Of a DNA stretch of 64,000 nt, positions 7,494-16,364 are shown piece after piece. The position numbers and the translations under genes were made by a program. The stretch is from Blautia sp. An81. Its GTDB lineage: Bacteria > Bacillota > Clostridia > Lachnospirales > Lachnospiraceae. Location of the stretch: NCBI RefSeq assembly GCF_002161285.1, contig NZ_NFHH01000008.1:1-64000 (forward strand). The letters run 5' to 3'. Position 1 is the first letter of the stretch, and each line of letters opens with the position of its first letter. The notes under the pieces were generated by a model that was given only the letters and a program-made list of their open reading frames with translations, was not told where the DNA came from and did not search any database.

Positions 7494-9749
7494 ATGGAAT
7501 ATTTGAAAATAGTGCTTCGGTCCGACTTGTGTGCTGGAAATGGAGAAAGTGTAGGAAATGCTGTAGATACGGATGTATGTATGGATGAGGCAGGACTTCC
7601 GTATATTCCGGCAAGGCGGCTGAAGGGTTGCCTAAAACAGTCAGCACGCGATATGGAGAAGATGGAGTATCCGGAGGCGTCAGAGAAAACCCGCAGAATA
7701 TTCGGAGATGCATATGGAAATGAAGGATGTCTGTTTCTTCAGGATGCAGTCATGAGGGGAGCGGAAACTATCCGTGAATTCCTGACAAAAAAAATACCGG
7801 CAGACGACCGGAATATAGAAAAATGTGAAGGGGCGATACCGGACATAGTAAAACGAATGGCACATCCTGCAAATGTCGGACGTATGTTTTCAAGGGTTAG
7901 AGGACAGACAAAATTGGAGGATGGAGTTAAAGTGGATAACTCCCTGAGGTTTACAAGAGTGATCAGCCATTATGATCCTTTTGATTTGAAAAACAGCAAA
8001 GAGATGGAATTCTATGCCCCATTATACCTGAACACAGAAGATTCAACGTTGCGAGATTTTTTGATAGATTGCTGTAAAGCGACCAGACATATTGGGACTT
8101 CTCGAAATCGAGGACTCGGCAACGTGAAAATAATGGTTTGGAATGATGATTCCACTGCTGATGATTCTTCTAAAGAAGAGATTCCAGAAGAACATGAGAT
8201 CCCCGAGAAATTTGAGAAGACTCTGAAAGAAATGAATTCAGAAGATAAAGTGAAGATTTCTTATCATATTTCATTAGATGCACCGGTTACTCTGCCGGGA
8301 TGTGGCGAGCTTAATACGTCCATACCGGCAAGAAGCGTGATTGGATGCCTTGCAGGAAATTATCTGCGTACAGGAAATGCAGATGATAAATTTTTTGATT
8401 CACTTTTCCAGAATGGTGATGTTTGCTGGTCGGCACTCACTCCGGTTATTGATGGAGGGATTTCTGATCCTGCGCCAATGATGTTGGTAAAGCTTAAAAA
8501 TGATAATGGCCGTCTGATCAATAGTCTGGCGCAGAAAGATACAGACTGGAAAGGACTGAAGCCAAAAACAATGGACAGTGCGTTTGCTTCTTTCTTTACA
8601 CCGGAGGATAAGACCAAAGTCGGATTTGCAGTGGCAGAGCCTGCTATTCATACAGTTTATCACCATGCAGTCCATGGAACCTTTCAGGATAAGTTATCTT
8701 CTCCTGATTCATCAGAAAGTGAAGAGAAAATGCTGTATATGCAGGAATCTATTGATGCCGGAATGATCTATGGGGGGACTGTGATCTGTACGAAAGAGAT
8801 GATAAAAAAAGTGCTTACTATTCTAAGCCGGGCTGACTTGCGTTTTGGGCGCAGCAGAAGTACGCAATATGCTTCCTGCTCTCTGAAAGAAATTGTAAAT
8901 GTGGAACCCTGCGGAGAGGAATGTATTAGCACTGCAAAAGGTGAAGCGGTGTATGTTATATTAAAGTCGGATCTTGCCATACAGCAAGAAGGAAAATACA
9001 TAACAGATGCAGATAAAATACGCAGCGTACTGGCAGATAAACTAGGACTTAAGGATAAGATACCAGATGGCCGGACGGATTACTGCCGTTACCATACAAT
9101 CGGTGGTTATCAGTCGACATGGAAGCTTCAGAAACCGCATGTTCCTGTTGTGAGAGCCGGAAGTGTTTACTGCTTTGAAGCATCTGGAGAAAGTGTTCCA
9201 TCTATAATCCGAACAGGAGGATTTGCACAGGAAGGATTCGGAGTATGTTATGTTATGACTGAGGAAAAAATGCAGGAAGCAGTTTCTGTGAGAGAGGGAA
9301 ATATTGATTATATTGAGCCTAAAGAGGATTGCAGATATACCCGGGAGATATATACAAAATTGTTAGTATCAGCCGGACTTGAGGCAATGCGGAGATATGC
9401 GCTGGATTACAGTGTCCAGGATGAGAAAATTCCGGTCGGACGTCTGAGGCTGATGCTTTCTCAGGCGGAAGATTATCAGGATTTTCTTCGAATGATCGGA
9501 ACGATTAAGGAGAGTGATATCAGCAGTGAGAATGAAAACGGCAGAAAAAAGGTCAGTGAGAATCTGGTCAGAGGAATTTATTCGCACACCGGAAAGAATA
9601 CGCTCTCATTGAAAAAGATTCTGGGTGAAGATGACGCTTTATGGAAAGAAATCAGCAGCTTCCCTGAGGCACAGGATGTTCTTTTGAAAAGCTGGAAAGT
9701 TCCTCTGGAGATTATTCTTCATAAACAGCATTATAAAAAGGAAAGGTAG
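7494..9749 (+). CDS. csx10: Csx10-type multi-domain RAMP (probable Cas7-Cas5-Cas11 fusion)
   Basis: A 751-residue backbone subunit of a type III-D complex. The N-terminal RAMP shows KIVLRSDLCAGNGESVG, DTDVCMDEAGLPYIPARRLKG and the glycine-rich HIGTSRNRGLGNVKI (residues 199-213). A second RAMP-like unit starts near residue 255 (LDAPVTLPGCGELNTSIPAR). A third RAMP-like unit starts near 485 (VYVILKSDLAI) and ends in TGGFAQEGFGVCYV. The last 140 residues are predicted mostly helical, as expected for a Cas11 part. In the described III-D variant from cyanobacteria (III-Dv) Cas7, Cas5 and Cas11 are fused in one chain; assigning this protein to that chain is inference. GGAGG precedes the ATG. Confidence 0.8.
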   Translation: MEYLKIVLRSDLCAGNGESVGNAVDTDVCMDEAGLPYIPARRLKGCLKQSARDMEKMEYPEASEKTRRIFGDAYGNEGCLFLQDAVMRGAETIREFLTKKIPADDRNIEKCEGAIPDIVKRMAHPANVGRMFSRVRGQTKLEDGVKVDNSLRFTRVISHYDPFDLKNSKEMEFYAPLYLNTEDSTLRDFLIDCCKATRHIGTSRNRGLGNVKIMVWNDDSTADDSSKEEIPEEHEIPEKFEKTLKEMNSEDKVKISYHISLDAPVTLPGCGELNTSIPARSVIGCLAGNYLRTGNADDKFFDSLFQNGDVCWSALTPVIDGGISDPAPMMLVKLKNDNGRLINSLAQKDTDWKGLKPKTMDSAFASFFTPEDKTKVGFAVAEPAIHTVYHHAVHGTFQDKLSSPDSSESEEKMLYMQESIDAGMIYGGTVICTKEMIKKVLTILSRADLRFGRSRSTQYASCSLKEIVNVEPCGEECISTAKGEAVYVILKSDLAIQQEGKYITDADKIRSVLADKLGLKDKIPDGRTDYCRYHTIGGYQSTWKLQKPHVPVVRAGSVYCFEASGESVPSIIRTGGFAQEGFGVCYVMTEEKMQEAVSVREGNIDYIEPKEDCRYTREIYTKLLVSAGLEAMRRYALDYSVQDEKIPVGRLRLMLSQAEDYQDFLRMIGTIKESDISSENENGRKKVSENLVRGIYSHTGKNTLSLKKILGEDDALWKEISSFPEAQDVLLKSWKVPLEIILHKQHYKKER

Positions 9750-9758
9750 GAGATTTCA

Positions 9759-11057
9759 TTGAAAAAAGTATATTATCAGTTAAAAATGTACCAGAAGTCT
9801 CCGCTTCGAATAGGCAGTGGAGAAAATGAGATCACTGACAGTGATCTTATGATCGATGGTAAAGGATGCCCGTTTATTCCGGGAAGCAGTGTTGCGGGTG
9901 TACTTAGGAATTTGTGTATGAATACAATCCCGACCTTATCAGAAGAAGATGTAAATGAAATGTTTGGAGATATTTCGGAAGATACTATTTCGGAGAGTCA
10001 TGTGCTGGTCAGTGATGCTGTTGGACCGGGGACAGCATCTGCATCTGATTATAAGATTACCGTTCGTGATGGAATACGTCTTGATGAATGGGGGATGACA
10101 GTCCAGGGAAATAAATATGATTTTCAGGTGACAGAGACAGAGATGCCTTACTATTCTGTACTGGAGTGGACCGGGGAGGAAGGAGATTATCAGAAAGAAA
10201 TCGCAGATGGCCTGGATCCATTAATGAAAAGTCTGGTATTTGATGGAATTTCTTTCGGTGCGAGAACGACCAGAGGATATGGAAATATGGCTGTGACTGT
10301 AAAAAGGATAGATTATCAATTTCCGGAAGATATAGAAGAATGGATGAAATTTGACCCGTTGGATGAAGAATCATTTGTAAATGGGACAGATATTACTGCC
10401 GAGTCTCAGAAAAATGCATATATTAAGATATGTGCAGATATAAAAATAAAAGGAAGTTTTTCTGTTCGGGTAAATACTGCACGGGCGGAGGTATTTAGCG
10501 ATGGCAGCGTACCGGACTCCGTCCCGCTGTCTAATTTGGAAGAAAAGCCGGTTATTCCCGGTACTTCATGGGCAGGGACTTTCAGACATCATATGCAGGC
10601 ACTTTTGAGACAGCTTAACATGGACAGCACGGAAAAAAACAGAACCGTTGAAATAAACCGTTTGTTTGGGATGGAAGAAAAAGAAGGTGAACATATACGT
10701 TCGTCAATTCGTTTTGGAGAGACAGTGATTAGCGGAGGGGCTCCGTATTCTCTCACTCGAAATGCGGTAGACCGATTTACTCAGGCTCCGCGGAATACAG
10801 CTCTTTTTACAAGCAGGCTTTGGCAGGGAGGGCATGGAAAACTGGAAATTGTAATAGACCGAAATAAATGGAACAAATTTCAGATACAGTTGTTGGCAGT
10901 TTCCCTGATCGATCTGGAGCTTGGACTTCTGAGTTTTGGCGGAGCGTCAGGAACAGGACACGGAAGATGCAGTGTTATGCATCTAACCGTGGATGGTAAG
11001 GATATGACCCGTCAGATTAAGGAAAATAACAGTCATTTTCTGGAGGAATTTTTATGA
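9759..11057 (+). CDS. double-Cas7 RAMP protein (Csm3-like, Cas7-2x)
   Basis: 432 residues with two Cas7/Csm3-like units in tandem. The first has SPLRIGSGENEITDSDLMID, CPFIPGSSVAGVLRN and the glycine-rich ARTTRGYGNM. The second starts near 225 and has KPVIPGTSWAGTFRHHMQ and SFGGASGTGHGRCSV. Cas7 subunits line the crRNA and cut target RNA through acidic residues; D27 and D29 of the first unit lie where the catalytic Asp of Csm3 is found. The start is TTG, with GGAG 6 nt upstream. It follows csx10 by 9 nt and overlaps csx19 by ATGA. Confidence 0.85.
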   Translation: MKKVYYQLKMYQKSPLRIGSGENEITDSDLMIDGKGCPFIPGSSVAGVLRNLCMNTIPTLSEEDVNEMFGDISEDTISESHVLVSDAVGPGTASASDYKITVRDGIRLDEWGMTVQGNKYDFQVTETEMPYYSVLEWTGEEGDYQKEIADGLDPLMKSLVFDGISFGARTTRGYGNMAVTVKRIDYQFPEDIEEWMKFDPLDEESFVNGTDITAESQKNAYIKICADIKIKGSFSVRVNTARAEVFSDGSVPDSVPLSNLEEKPVIPGTSWAGTFRHHMQALLRQLNMDSTEKNRTVEINRLFGMEEKEGEHIRSSIRFGETVISGGAPYSLTRNAVDRFTQAPRNTALFTSRLWQGGHGKLEIVIDRNKWNKFQIQLLAVSLIDLELGLLSFGGASGTGHGRCSVMHLTVDGKDMTRQIKENNSHFLEEFL

Positions 11058-11599
11058 ATGAATGTATGTGGATCAAGGAGAGCGGCTCTGTTCAGACAAT
11101 AGATTTAAGTTCTGAGTTACTGCAAAGATTTTCAGGAGATTTTTTATTCCTTGCTTATGGAACGAATTTTTTTCAGGCGGGCCATGCAAATAAAGAAGAA
11201 CTCAGTATATTAAACCTGGAAAAGCTTTTGGAGCTTCGGATTTTTTCGGACGAGCAGGAAATCTATTTTAGCAGGAGCTGTATCGGTGAAAGTTTTCAGT
11301 GGAGAATCGCATCAGAGCAGGATGTTTCGCAGAAGTATTATATCGTTCAGTATCAGACCCTTGATATTAATCACGATAAGTGTGAAAAGATGGGAAATCC
11401 GACAGATCAGTATGGCAATCTTGTCCTTTATACCACAGTTGGCGGGAAATATGTACTCCCTGCAGATATGAACGCAGACAGTTCTGAGGTAATCTGTTAT
11501 CTCATTTATGACAAAAACGGAATGGCAAAGATCGCTGATTACCGTCTGAAAGGATTTGTAGAGCGAAATGCTGTGGAGAAAGGAAGTGAGAAAGTATGA
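11054..11599 (+). CDS. csx19: Csx19 family protein of the type III-D complex
   Basis: 181 residues. The segment FLFLAYGTNFFQAGHANKEE and the general layout match the Csx19 (TIGR03984) family, a small subunit found only with III-D type effectors. It is encoded between two RAMP genes with overlaps at both ends (ATGA at 11054; the next start at 11596 precedes this stop), so translation of the three is coupled. Its exact role is poorly known; in III-Dv complexes it is a structural partner of Cas10. No catalytic motif is visible. Confidence 0.75.
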   Translation: MNECMWIKESGSVQTIDLSSELLQRFSGDFLFLAYGTNFFQAGHANKEELSILNLEKLLELRIFSDEQEIYFSRSCIGESFQWRIASEQDVSQKYYIVQYQTLDINHDKCEKMGNPTDQYGNLVLYTTVGGKYVLPADMNADSSEVICYLIYDKNGMAKIADYRLKGFVERNAVEKGSEKV

Positions 11600-13716
11600 G
11601 TAATCAGTTATTTGTTAACCCATATAACTTCATTCCGTTTGGTTCGACAATTGAAGAAAGACGAAAATCCAGAGAATCTGTCTATCGCGGAGAGTCGCAT
11701 TTGGTCAGCGGCTGGCTTACAGTAGCGCTCGATACAAAGACACCGCTTATTGTTCCGGATGGGGTACATCCGAAATATTGGGATATCAATAAGAACAGAT
11801 ATATTGATAATCCAAGTGATGACGAAAAGAAAAACCTGCATAAAGAGTACGGCTTTTTGAGAGCTCCCGGAGAAACAGGGGACGAGCCGGTGATTCCTGG
11901 CAGCGAGCTCCGTGGAATGCTGCGCAGTGTATATGAGGCTGTTACAGACAGCTGTACAGCATTTCTTCTGGATGATAAGCCAATCAGCCAGCGCGTTCCT
12001 ACTTTCGGGTCATTGCAGAAAAGAGGATTGCTGGCGTATGAGGAGACTATTACTGGCAGCGGGGAACGCCGATGGGTATTATACAGTACCTATGCTGAAA
12101 AAGTTGCAGTACAAGTAAAAGAATCAAAACAAGTAGAAGAAACATATCTAGAGTATAAGAATGGACAGAGAGTTACAGAAAAGAATGGAGACTTTATTGC
12201 TAATCATGGCTGGCTTCAGTATAATATACCTGTAAATACAAAAGACGATTATCACATTGCTTATCTGCAGGAAAACGAAAGGATCTATACATGGGATTTT
12301 ACGAGAGAAGACGGTACACCGGATAGGATTAGAAATGAGGAACCCTACAGAGCTCTTAAGTCAGCTTTGCAGGATCGCCCGCGGGCGTTGAAAAACCGGA
12401 ATAAGATACCAAATAAAAATCTTCAAAACGCCTTAGAACGGGCAAAAGCGGGGAACGACAATAAAATTCCTGTATACTATTTTATGGTAAAGCGGGGAAA
12501 TGAAACGCTCGTATATTTGTCCAACTCTTCTATTGGTCGGATTGCCCAGAGAAGAAAGTGGGAAGAAATAATGGGAGTGCATGTACCTTGTGATAATACT
12601 GACCGTCTTTGCCCGGCATGTCTGCTGTTTGGAACAACAAGAGGAAAGGGGCTGAAAGGACATATTCGTATTACAGACGCGAAACCTGTTGGCAGTCTAA
12701 AAAGTGAAATACATACTTTGCAGATACTTGGCGAGCCAAGGACGTCAGCTTTTGAGTTTTATCTAAGGAAACCGAAGGGGCAACAGGTGACGTATTGGAA
12801 TTTCGACTTTTATGGTGAAAAAGTATTGGATTGCAATGGCAAAGCCCATACGGAGTATCATGATCTAGGAAATGCAACACCCAGAGGAAGAAAGATGTAC
12901 TGGCATAGTTCGGTGGCTGCGGACGCGCCTAAAGGCAAGATGAATTCGACGATGGAAGCAATGAGCGGTTCGTTTGAATTTCAAATATATTTTGATGAAA
13001 TTACGGAAGAACAGCTTCAAAACCTGGTATGGGTCGTTACTTTAGGTGAGAACCGAAAAGACAGCACAAGACAGCATAAGCTTGGACATGCAAAACCATT
13101 TGGGTATGGAAGTACTAAGCTTATAGTAACAGAGAAAGTTATCCGTAATGTATCAATGGAAGGGAATTCTATAGAGGTAAGTCTTGATAGAAAAGGCTAT
13201 AAAGATATTAACACAAAGCAGGGAAAAAATCTTGATCAGGGAGCGGTTAAAAATCTATTAATTATGTGTGATACCCGGTCTATACCTAAAGGTGTTCCGG
13301 TTATGTATCCAAGAGAGTTGGACAAAAAAGGCAATGAATATATATATACCTGGTTTGCAAATAATCGGAAAAATGCAGACAGGCTGCGTACTCTACCGGA
13401 ACCAGTTGATCAAAGACTGACTTTGAGAGGCAGATGGAATAAATCAGGTTCGGGACCCTCTGACTCTTCAGGAAATTTCCAAAATAGATGTAAGGGTGAA
13501 AAGGCATCCCGAGTTGCGGGCAGGGTAAAATTCTTCAGAACAGACCAGAATTTCGGGTATATTACCGGAGAAGATAATACGGATTACAGGATTACGCTCA
13601 ATGCATATAATCCGGATATTCAGGCAGAGGATTTGAAAAAGGGGCGTTCTGTTACATTTATTCCTAAGAATTTAAACGGCAAATGGGTGGCAAACCAGTG
13701 CAGACTGGCGGAGTAA
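11596..13716 (+). CDS. TIGR03986-type RAMP protein with C-terminal cold-shock domain
   Basis: 706 residues. The first 620 form a large Cas7-like RAMP with insertions: an N-terminal NPYNFIPFG, LTVALDTKTPLIVPDG, EPVIPGSELRGMLRS, a cysteine cluster (C332, C339, C342 in RLCPACLLFG) and HAKPFGYGSTKL. This fits the TIGR03986 family, probably the 'Cas7-insertion' subunit of III-D complexes. Residues 638-704 have the pattern of a cold-shock domain: AGRVKFFRTDQNFGYI, then GEDNTDYRITL, then LKKGRSVTFIP. They are joined by a Ser/Gly-rich linker. Cold-shock domains bind single-stranded nucleic acid, so this tail may add RNA affinity to the complex (inference). It is the last gene of the operon. Confidence 0.8.
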   Translation: MSNQLFVNPYNFIPFGSTIEERRKSRESVYRGESHLVSGWLTVALDTKTPLIVPDGVHPKYWDINKNRYIDNPSDDEKKNLHKEYGFLRAPGETGDEPVIPGSELRGMLRSVYEAVTDSCTAFLLDDKPISQRVPTFGSLQKRGLLAYEETITGSGERRWVLYSTYAEKVAVQVKESKQVEETYLEYKNGQRVTEKNGDFIANHGWLQYNIPVNTKDDYHIAYLQENERIYTWDFTREDGTPDRIRNEEPYRALKSALQDRPRALKNRNKIPNKNLQNALERAKAGNDNKIPVYYFMVKRGNETLVYLSNSSIGRIAQRRKWEEIMGVHVPCDNTDRLCPACLLFGTTRGKGLKGHIRITDAKPVGSLKSEIHTLQILGEPRTSAFEFYLRKPKGQQVTYWNFDFYGEKVLDCNGKAHTEYHDLGNATPRGRKMYWHSSVAADAPKGKMNSTMEAMSGSFEFQIYFDEITEEQLQNLVWVVTLGENRKDSTRQHKLGHAKPFGYGSTKLIVTEKVIRNVSMEGNSIEVSLDRKGYKDINTKQGKNLDQGAVKNLLIMCDTRSIPKGVPVMYPRELDKKGNEYIYTWFANNRKNADRLRTLPEPVDQRLTLRGRWNKSGSGPSDSSGNFQNRCKGEKASRVAGRVKFFRTDQNFGYITGEDNTDYRITLNAYNPDIQAEDLKKGRSVTFIPKNLNGKWVANQCRLAE

Positions 13717-13974
13717 AGCAGGTATAGGAATAGTTATAATATTAGCAGTATGACTAATATCTGGGCAGCTGCAGTACTTTTGATTATGTTATGAGGAACG
13801 CGAGTGCTGCAGCATGCCAATAGTTCTCGAACATTTGTCAAAAAGTGTAAGCTACAGTGGGATTTACAGAGGTATAAGTACAAAGAGGAGTATACCGGTC
13901 TATTGACTGAAAGTATATGGAAGAGATTCCGGATGGAGAGACAAGCCGTAATATAAAGAGAAGGACAAATGATA
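13717..13974. other. non-coding gap between the effector operon and the first leader
   Basis: No gene is recognised. GCTGCAGTACT (from 13768) and AGTGCTGCAGC (to 13821) can pair over 11 bp, including one G-T pair, around a loop of about 30 nt. It could be a weak terminator-like or structured RNA element, but there is no T-run. Short reading frames in the second half show no family resemblance. Confidence 0.3.
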
Positions 13975-14179
13975 AAATATAAGCAATGTAGCTTTCATTT
14001 TATTGGCAGATTGGGTATAATATTTATGTTGTGGCAAGCAGGCGCCTTCCTCCAAATATGAACAAATTGTGAACATGCCAGAAAATGAGCAAAAAACGCC
14101 TGATTTCAGAATTTTCAGATAAATATCTGCAAAAATGAGCCTGCAAAGTCAGTATTTATGCGGGCTCTGAGAGGGTACC
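13975..14179 (+). promoter_or_regulatory. leader of CRISPR array 1 with promoter
   Basis: Homologous over about 205 bp, with no net length change, to 16160-16364, the leader of array 2. A conserved TTTCAT (13993-13998), a 17-nt spacer and TATAAT (14016-14021) form the likely array promoter. A long shared block follows, including GTGAACATGCCAGAAAATGAG and CTGCAAAAATGAGCCTGCAAAG, and ends GGTACC at the first repeat. Its position opposite the degenerate repeat shows that transcription runs on the plus strand. Confidence 0.75.
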
Positions 14180-14730
14180 GTAGAAATCAAAGAAGCCCGT
14201 TCAGGGCGTTGACACACATAAGGTAACTATTCCAACAACCGATAGAGTCTGTAGAAATCAAAGAAGCCCGTTCAGGGCGTTGACACCGCATTAAATAATG
14301 TGCTTCCACATCATCTAAATCTGAGTAGAAATCAAAGAAGCCCGTTCAGGGCGTTGACACATAATTCATTTCTCCTTTTCTTTGATTTCTTATTTGTAGA
14401 AATCAAAGAAGCCCGTTCAGGGCGTTGACACACCTTCATACCCCTCATATCTAAGTAACCACCACGTCTGTAGAAATCAAAGAAGCCCGTTCAGGGCGTT
14501 GACACCTTCTATTAAGCCGCCATACTCTTTTAGATTACTATCAGGTAGAAATCAAAGAAGCCCGTTCAGGGCGTTGACACCTGTTTACAGAGAACCGATG
14601 CCAGTTAGCTTGATGAAGTAGAAATCAAAGAAGCCCGTTCAGGGCGTTGACACCCTCAAATAAATTATTATTTTCCTAATTCTTTCCTTGTTTTGTAGAA
14701 ATGAAAGAAGCCCGTTTAGGGCATTGCCGC
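14180..14730 (+). CRISPR. CRISPR array 1: 8 repeats, 7 spacers
   Basis: 36-nt repeats start at 14180, 14251, 14325, 14396, 14470, 14545, 14618 and 14695. Each begins GTAGAAATCAAAGAAG, carries CCCGTTCAGGG and ends CGTTGACAC. Seven are identical; the last differs at several positions and ends GCCGC, marking the leader-distal end. Spacers are 35-41 nt. GCCC and GGGC can form a short hairpin. Cas6 cutting would leave GTTGACAC as the 8-nt 5' tag of the crRNA (inference). A further decayed copy may lie at about 14753-14796. Confidence 0.97.
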
Positions 14731-14752
14731 AACTTTGCTTTAAGTATTGTTT

Positions 14753-14796
14753 TTTAGAAACGATATGAAATGAGAACAGCCGTTTAGGTTATTAGA
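14753..14796 (+). repeat. possible decayed CRISPR repeat beyond array 1
   Basis: The string TTAGAAACGATATGAAATG followed by AGAACAGCCGTTTAGGTTAT keeps the order of the repeat parts (TAGAAAT, GAAAGAA, GCCCGTTTAGG) with insertions. It looks like a relic of an older, longer array end, but the similarity is modest. Confidence 0.35.
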
Positions 14797-14933
14797 GTGC
14801 CTGCTATGCTCTGATAAATCTGGAAAAGTATTCTCGGATCTACTATATAAGGTGAAAATTATAAGTCAGGGTTATTTAAACAGGGTTGTTGTTTTAATGT
14901 TTTCGAATATGGAGACAGTGTAAAATAAAGATT

Positions 14934-15693
14934 ATGGAAAATAGTAAAGAGTCTCATTTCAACTATCTACTTACAAAAATAGGAACAGCAGCTACCGGCG
15001 TATTAATGCAAATGGGCTATTTCATTTGTATTCAAAAGTACCGCTTTCAAGGCTTCCGGATGAGCTTATCGTAGTATCCAGTCATGTAGATTGTTAGAGG
15101 CAGATTACAAAATGTTTTTCAAAAGACTATGACAATGACCTGATGAAAGGAACATTTGATAATTCCTCGACTAATGCGATGGCAGTCAGCCTTATGCTTG
15201 AGGATGCATTGGCAATGAATGTTGCGGTTGTATTTACAGGTGATGAGGAAGAGGATTCAAATGGAGCAGCGGATGTCGCAGCATTCTTTCGAAAATTGCA
15301 TAAAAAGATAAAAGTAATTGTTCTGGATGCGACTGATATGGGGTGGGGCTGTGCGTTTACTATTGAAAATAATTTCTAGTCTGATATGATAGGAAAGATT
15401 GCCTCACGACTTTCAGCCGAAACCGGATATCCATGGAGATTTGTGCCATCGGATCTGTATGAGATTCCGTCATATATTCCGGAGAGATATGTGATTGGAC
15501 AGGAGACAGAACCAGATGAATCTTGGGAGTATGATGGACATAACGTGGAGTGTTTCAGCCTGTGCATTCCCACAAAAGGAGATATGCATTCTGATGACGG
15601 AGTATTTGTGAGAAAGAATTCTTTGGCTCCGTATATGAAAATATTAAGCTTACTTTGCTCAGAAGTGTAAAGGACTATATAAAGAAAAAGTAG
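14934..15693 (+). pseudogene. decayed M28/M20-type metallopeptidase gene
   Basis: Reading through the breaks gives VVSSHVDC, FDNSSTNAMAVSLMLEDAL, VAVVFTGDEEEDSNGA, VLDATDMGWGCAFTIENNF, HNVECFSLCIPTKGDMHSDD and RSVKDYIKKK. These are in the order of a co-catalytic zinc peptidase (HxD, DEEE, and a late His). The frame is broken by early stops and a shift before 15143, by TAG at 15377-15379 where a Trp is likely, and by a frame change near 15645. It lies between the two CRISPR arrays and has no link to them in function that I can see; it is probably a relic of earlier cargo. Confidence 0.75.
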
Positions 15694-15723
15694 AAACGAA
15701 TTATTGTGTGAATGGAGGATAAG

Positions 15724-16128
15724 ATGATTTACAGTACATTTAATGAGTATTTAACAAAACCGAAGAGTCTTACATTTGAAGAGATGCAGGAACTGCATGA
15801 TATGATTCTGACAGATATTTCCGGCGATATGGATGGCAAAGAATTGTATGAGGAGTTAATACAAACAGCGGTGCGATATGCGGGCATAAGAGCAGAGTGG
15901 TGTCTGCTGGATCGAGAGAAAAAGGCGGAACGCGATTTCGGAAGGACGGCCTGTCATGATTCTGTGATTATTAAATTTAATATGCTGGCACGTTATCTGA
16001 AAATGCAGGGGAGAGATACCGGATGGCGAGACAAGCTGGGATATGAAGAAGAAGACAAGCTATATCGGAAAAAGATTGGGGACTTTGCATGTTACCTTGT
16101 GTTTGTAAACAGCATTAATTCAAGATAG
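15724..16128 (+). CDS. small DUF3232-like hypothetical protein
   Basis: 134 residues, mostly helical, with RYAGIRAEWCLLDREKKAER, HDSVIIKFNMLARYLKMQG, GWRDKLGY and KIGDFACYLVFVNSINSR. The pattern (RAEW, SREEK-like, GDFACY) recalls DUF3232 proteins found as scattered single genes in Lachnospiraceae, often near mobile or defence genes. The function is unknown. ATG 15724 is chosen because GGAGG lies 5 nt upstream; an earlier in-frame ATG at 15712 overlaps that site. It is isolated between the peptidase relic and the second leader. Confidence 0.6.
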   Translation: MIYSTFNEYLTKPKSLTFEEMQELHDMILTDISGDMDGKELYEELIQTAVRYAGIRAEWCLLDREKKAERDFGRTACHDSVIIKFNMLARYLKMQGRDTGWRDKLGYEEEDKLYRKKIGDFACYLVFVNSINSR

Positions 16129-16159
16129 ATGAAAGAGGTTGGAGATATGAAGTAGAGAC

Positions 16160-16364
16160 AAATATAAGAAATGTGACTTTCATTTTACTGGAGGCTAAAG
16201 TATAATGTTTATATGGTAGCGGCTGGAAAATTAACTGAAAATATGAATAAACTGTGAACATGCCAGAAAATGAGCAAAAAATGCTTGATTTCAGAATTTT
16301 CAAACAAATACCTGCAAAAATGAGCCTGCAAAGCCAGTGTTTATGCGGGTTCTCAGCAGGTACC
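16160..16364 (+). promoter_or_regulatory. leader of CRISPR array 2 with promoter
   Basis: The second copy of the leader, in exact register with 13975-14179: TTTCAT (16178-16183), 17 nt, TATAAT (16201-16206), then the same AT-rich block ending GGTACC at the first repeat. Differences are scattered base changes. The two copies therefore arose by duplication, or both were kept for the same adaptation machinery, which is not encoded in this window. Confidence 0.75.

Noticed and set aside
13841-13960. A short frame before leader 1 (KCKLQWDLQRYKYKEEYTG) as a cas2 remnant
   Set aside because: No ferredoxin-like Cas2 pattern or catalytic Asp is visible; the resemblance is too weak.
15143-15670. Two separate small genes of 78 and 94 residues
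   Set aside because: They are in the same frame, separated by one TAG, and together read as consecutive parts of one metallopeptidase. They are pieces of a pseudogene.
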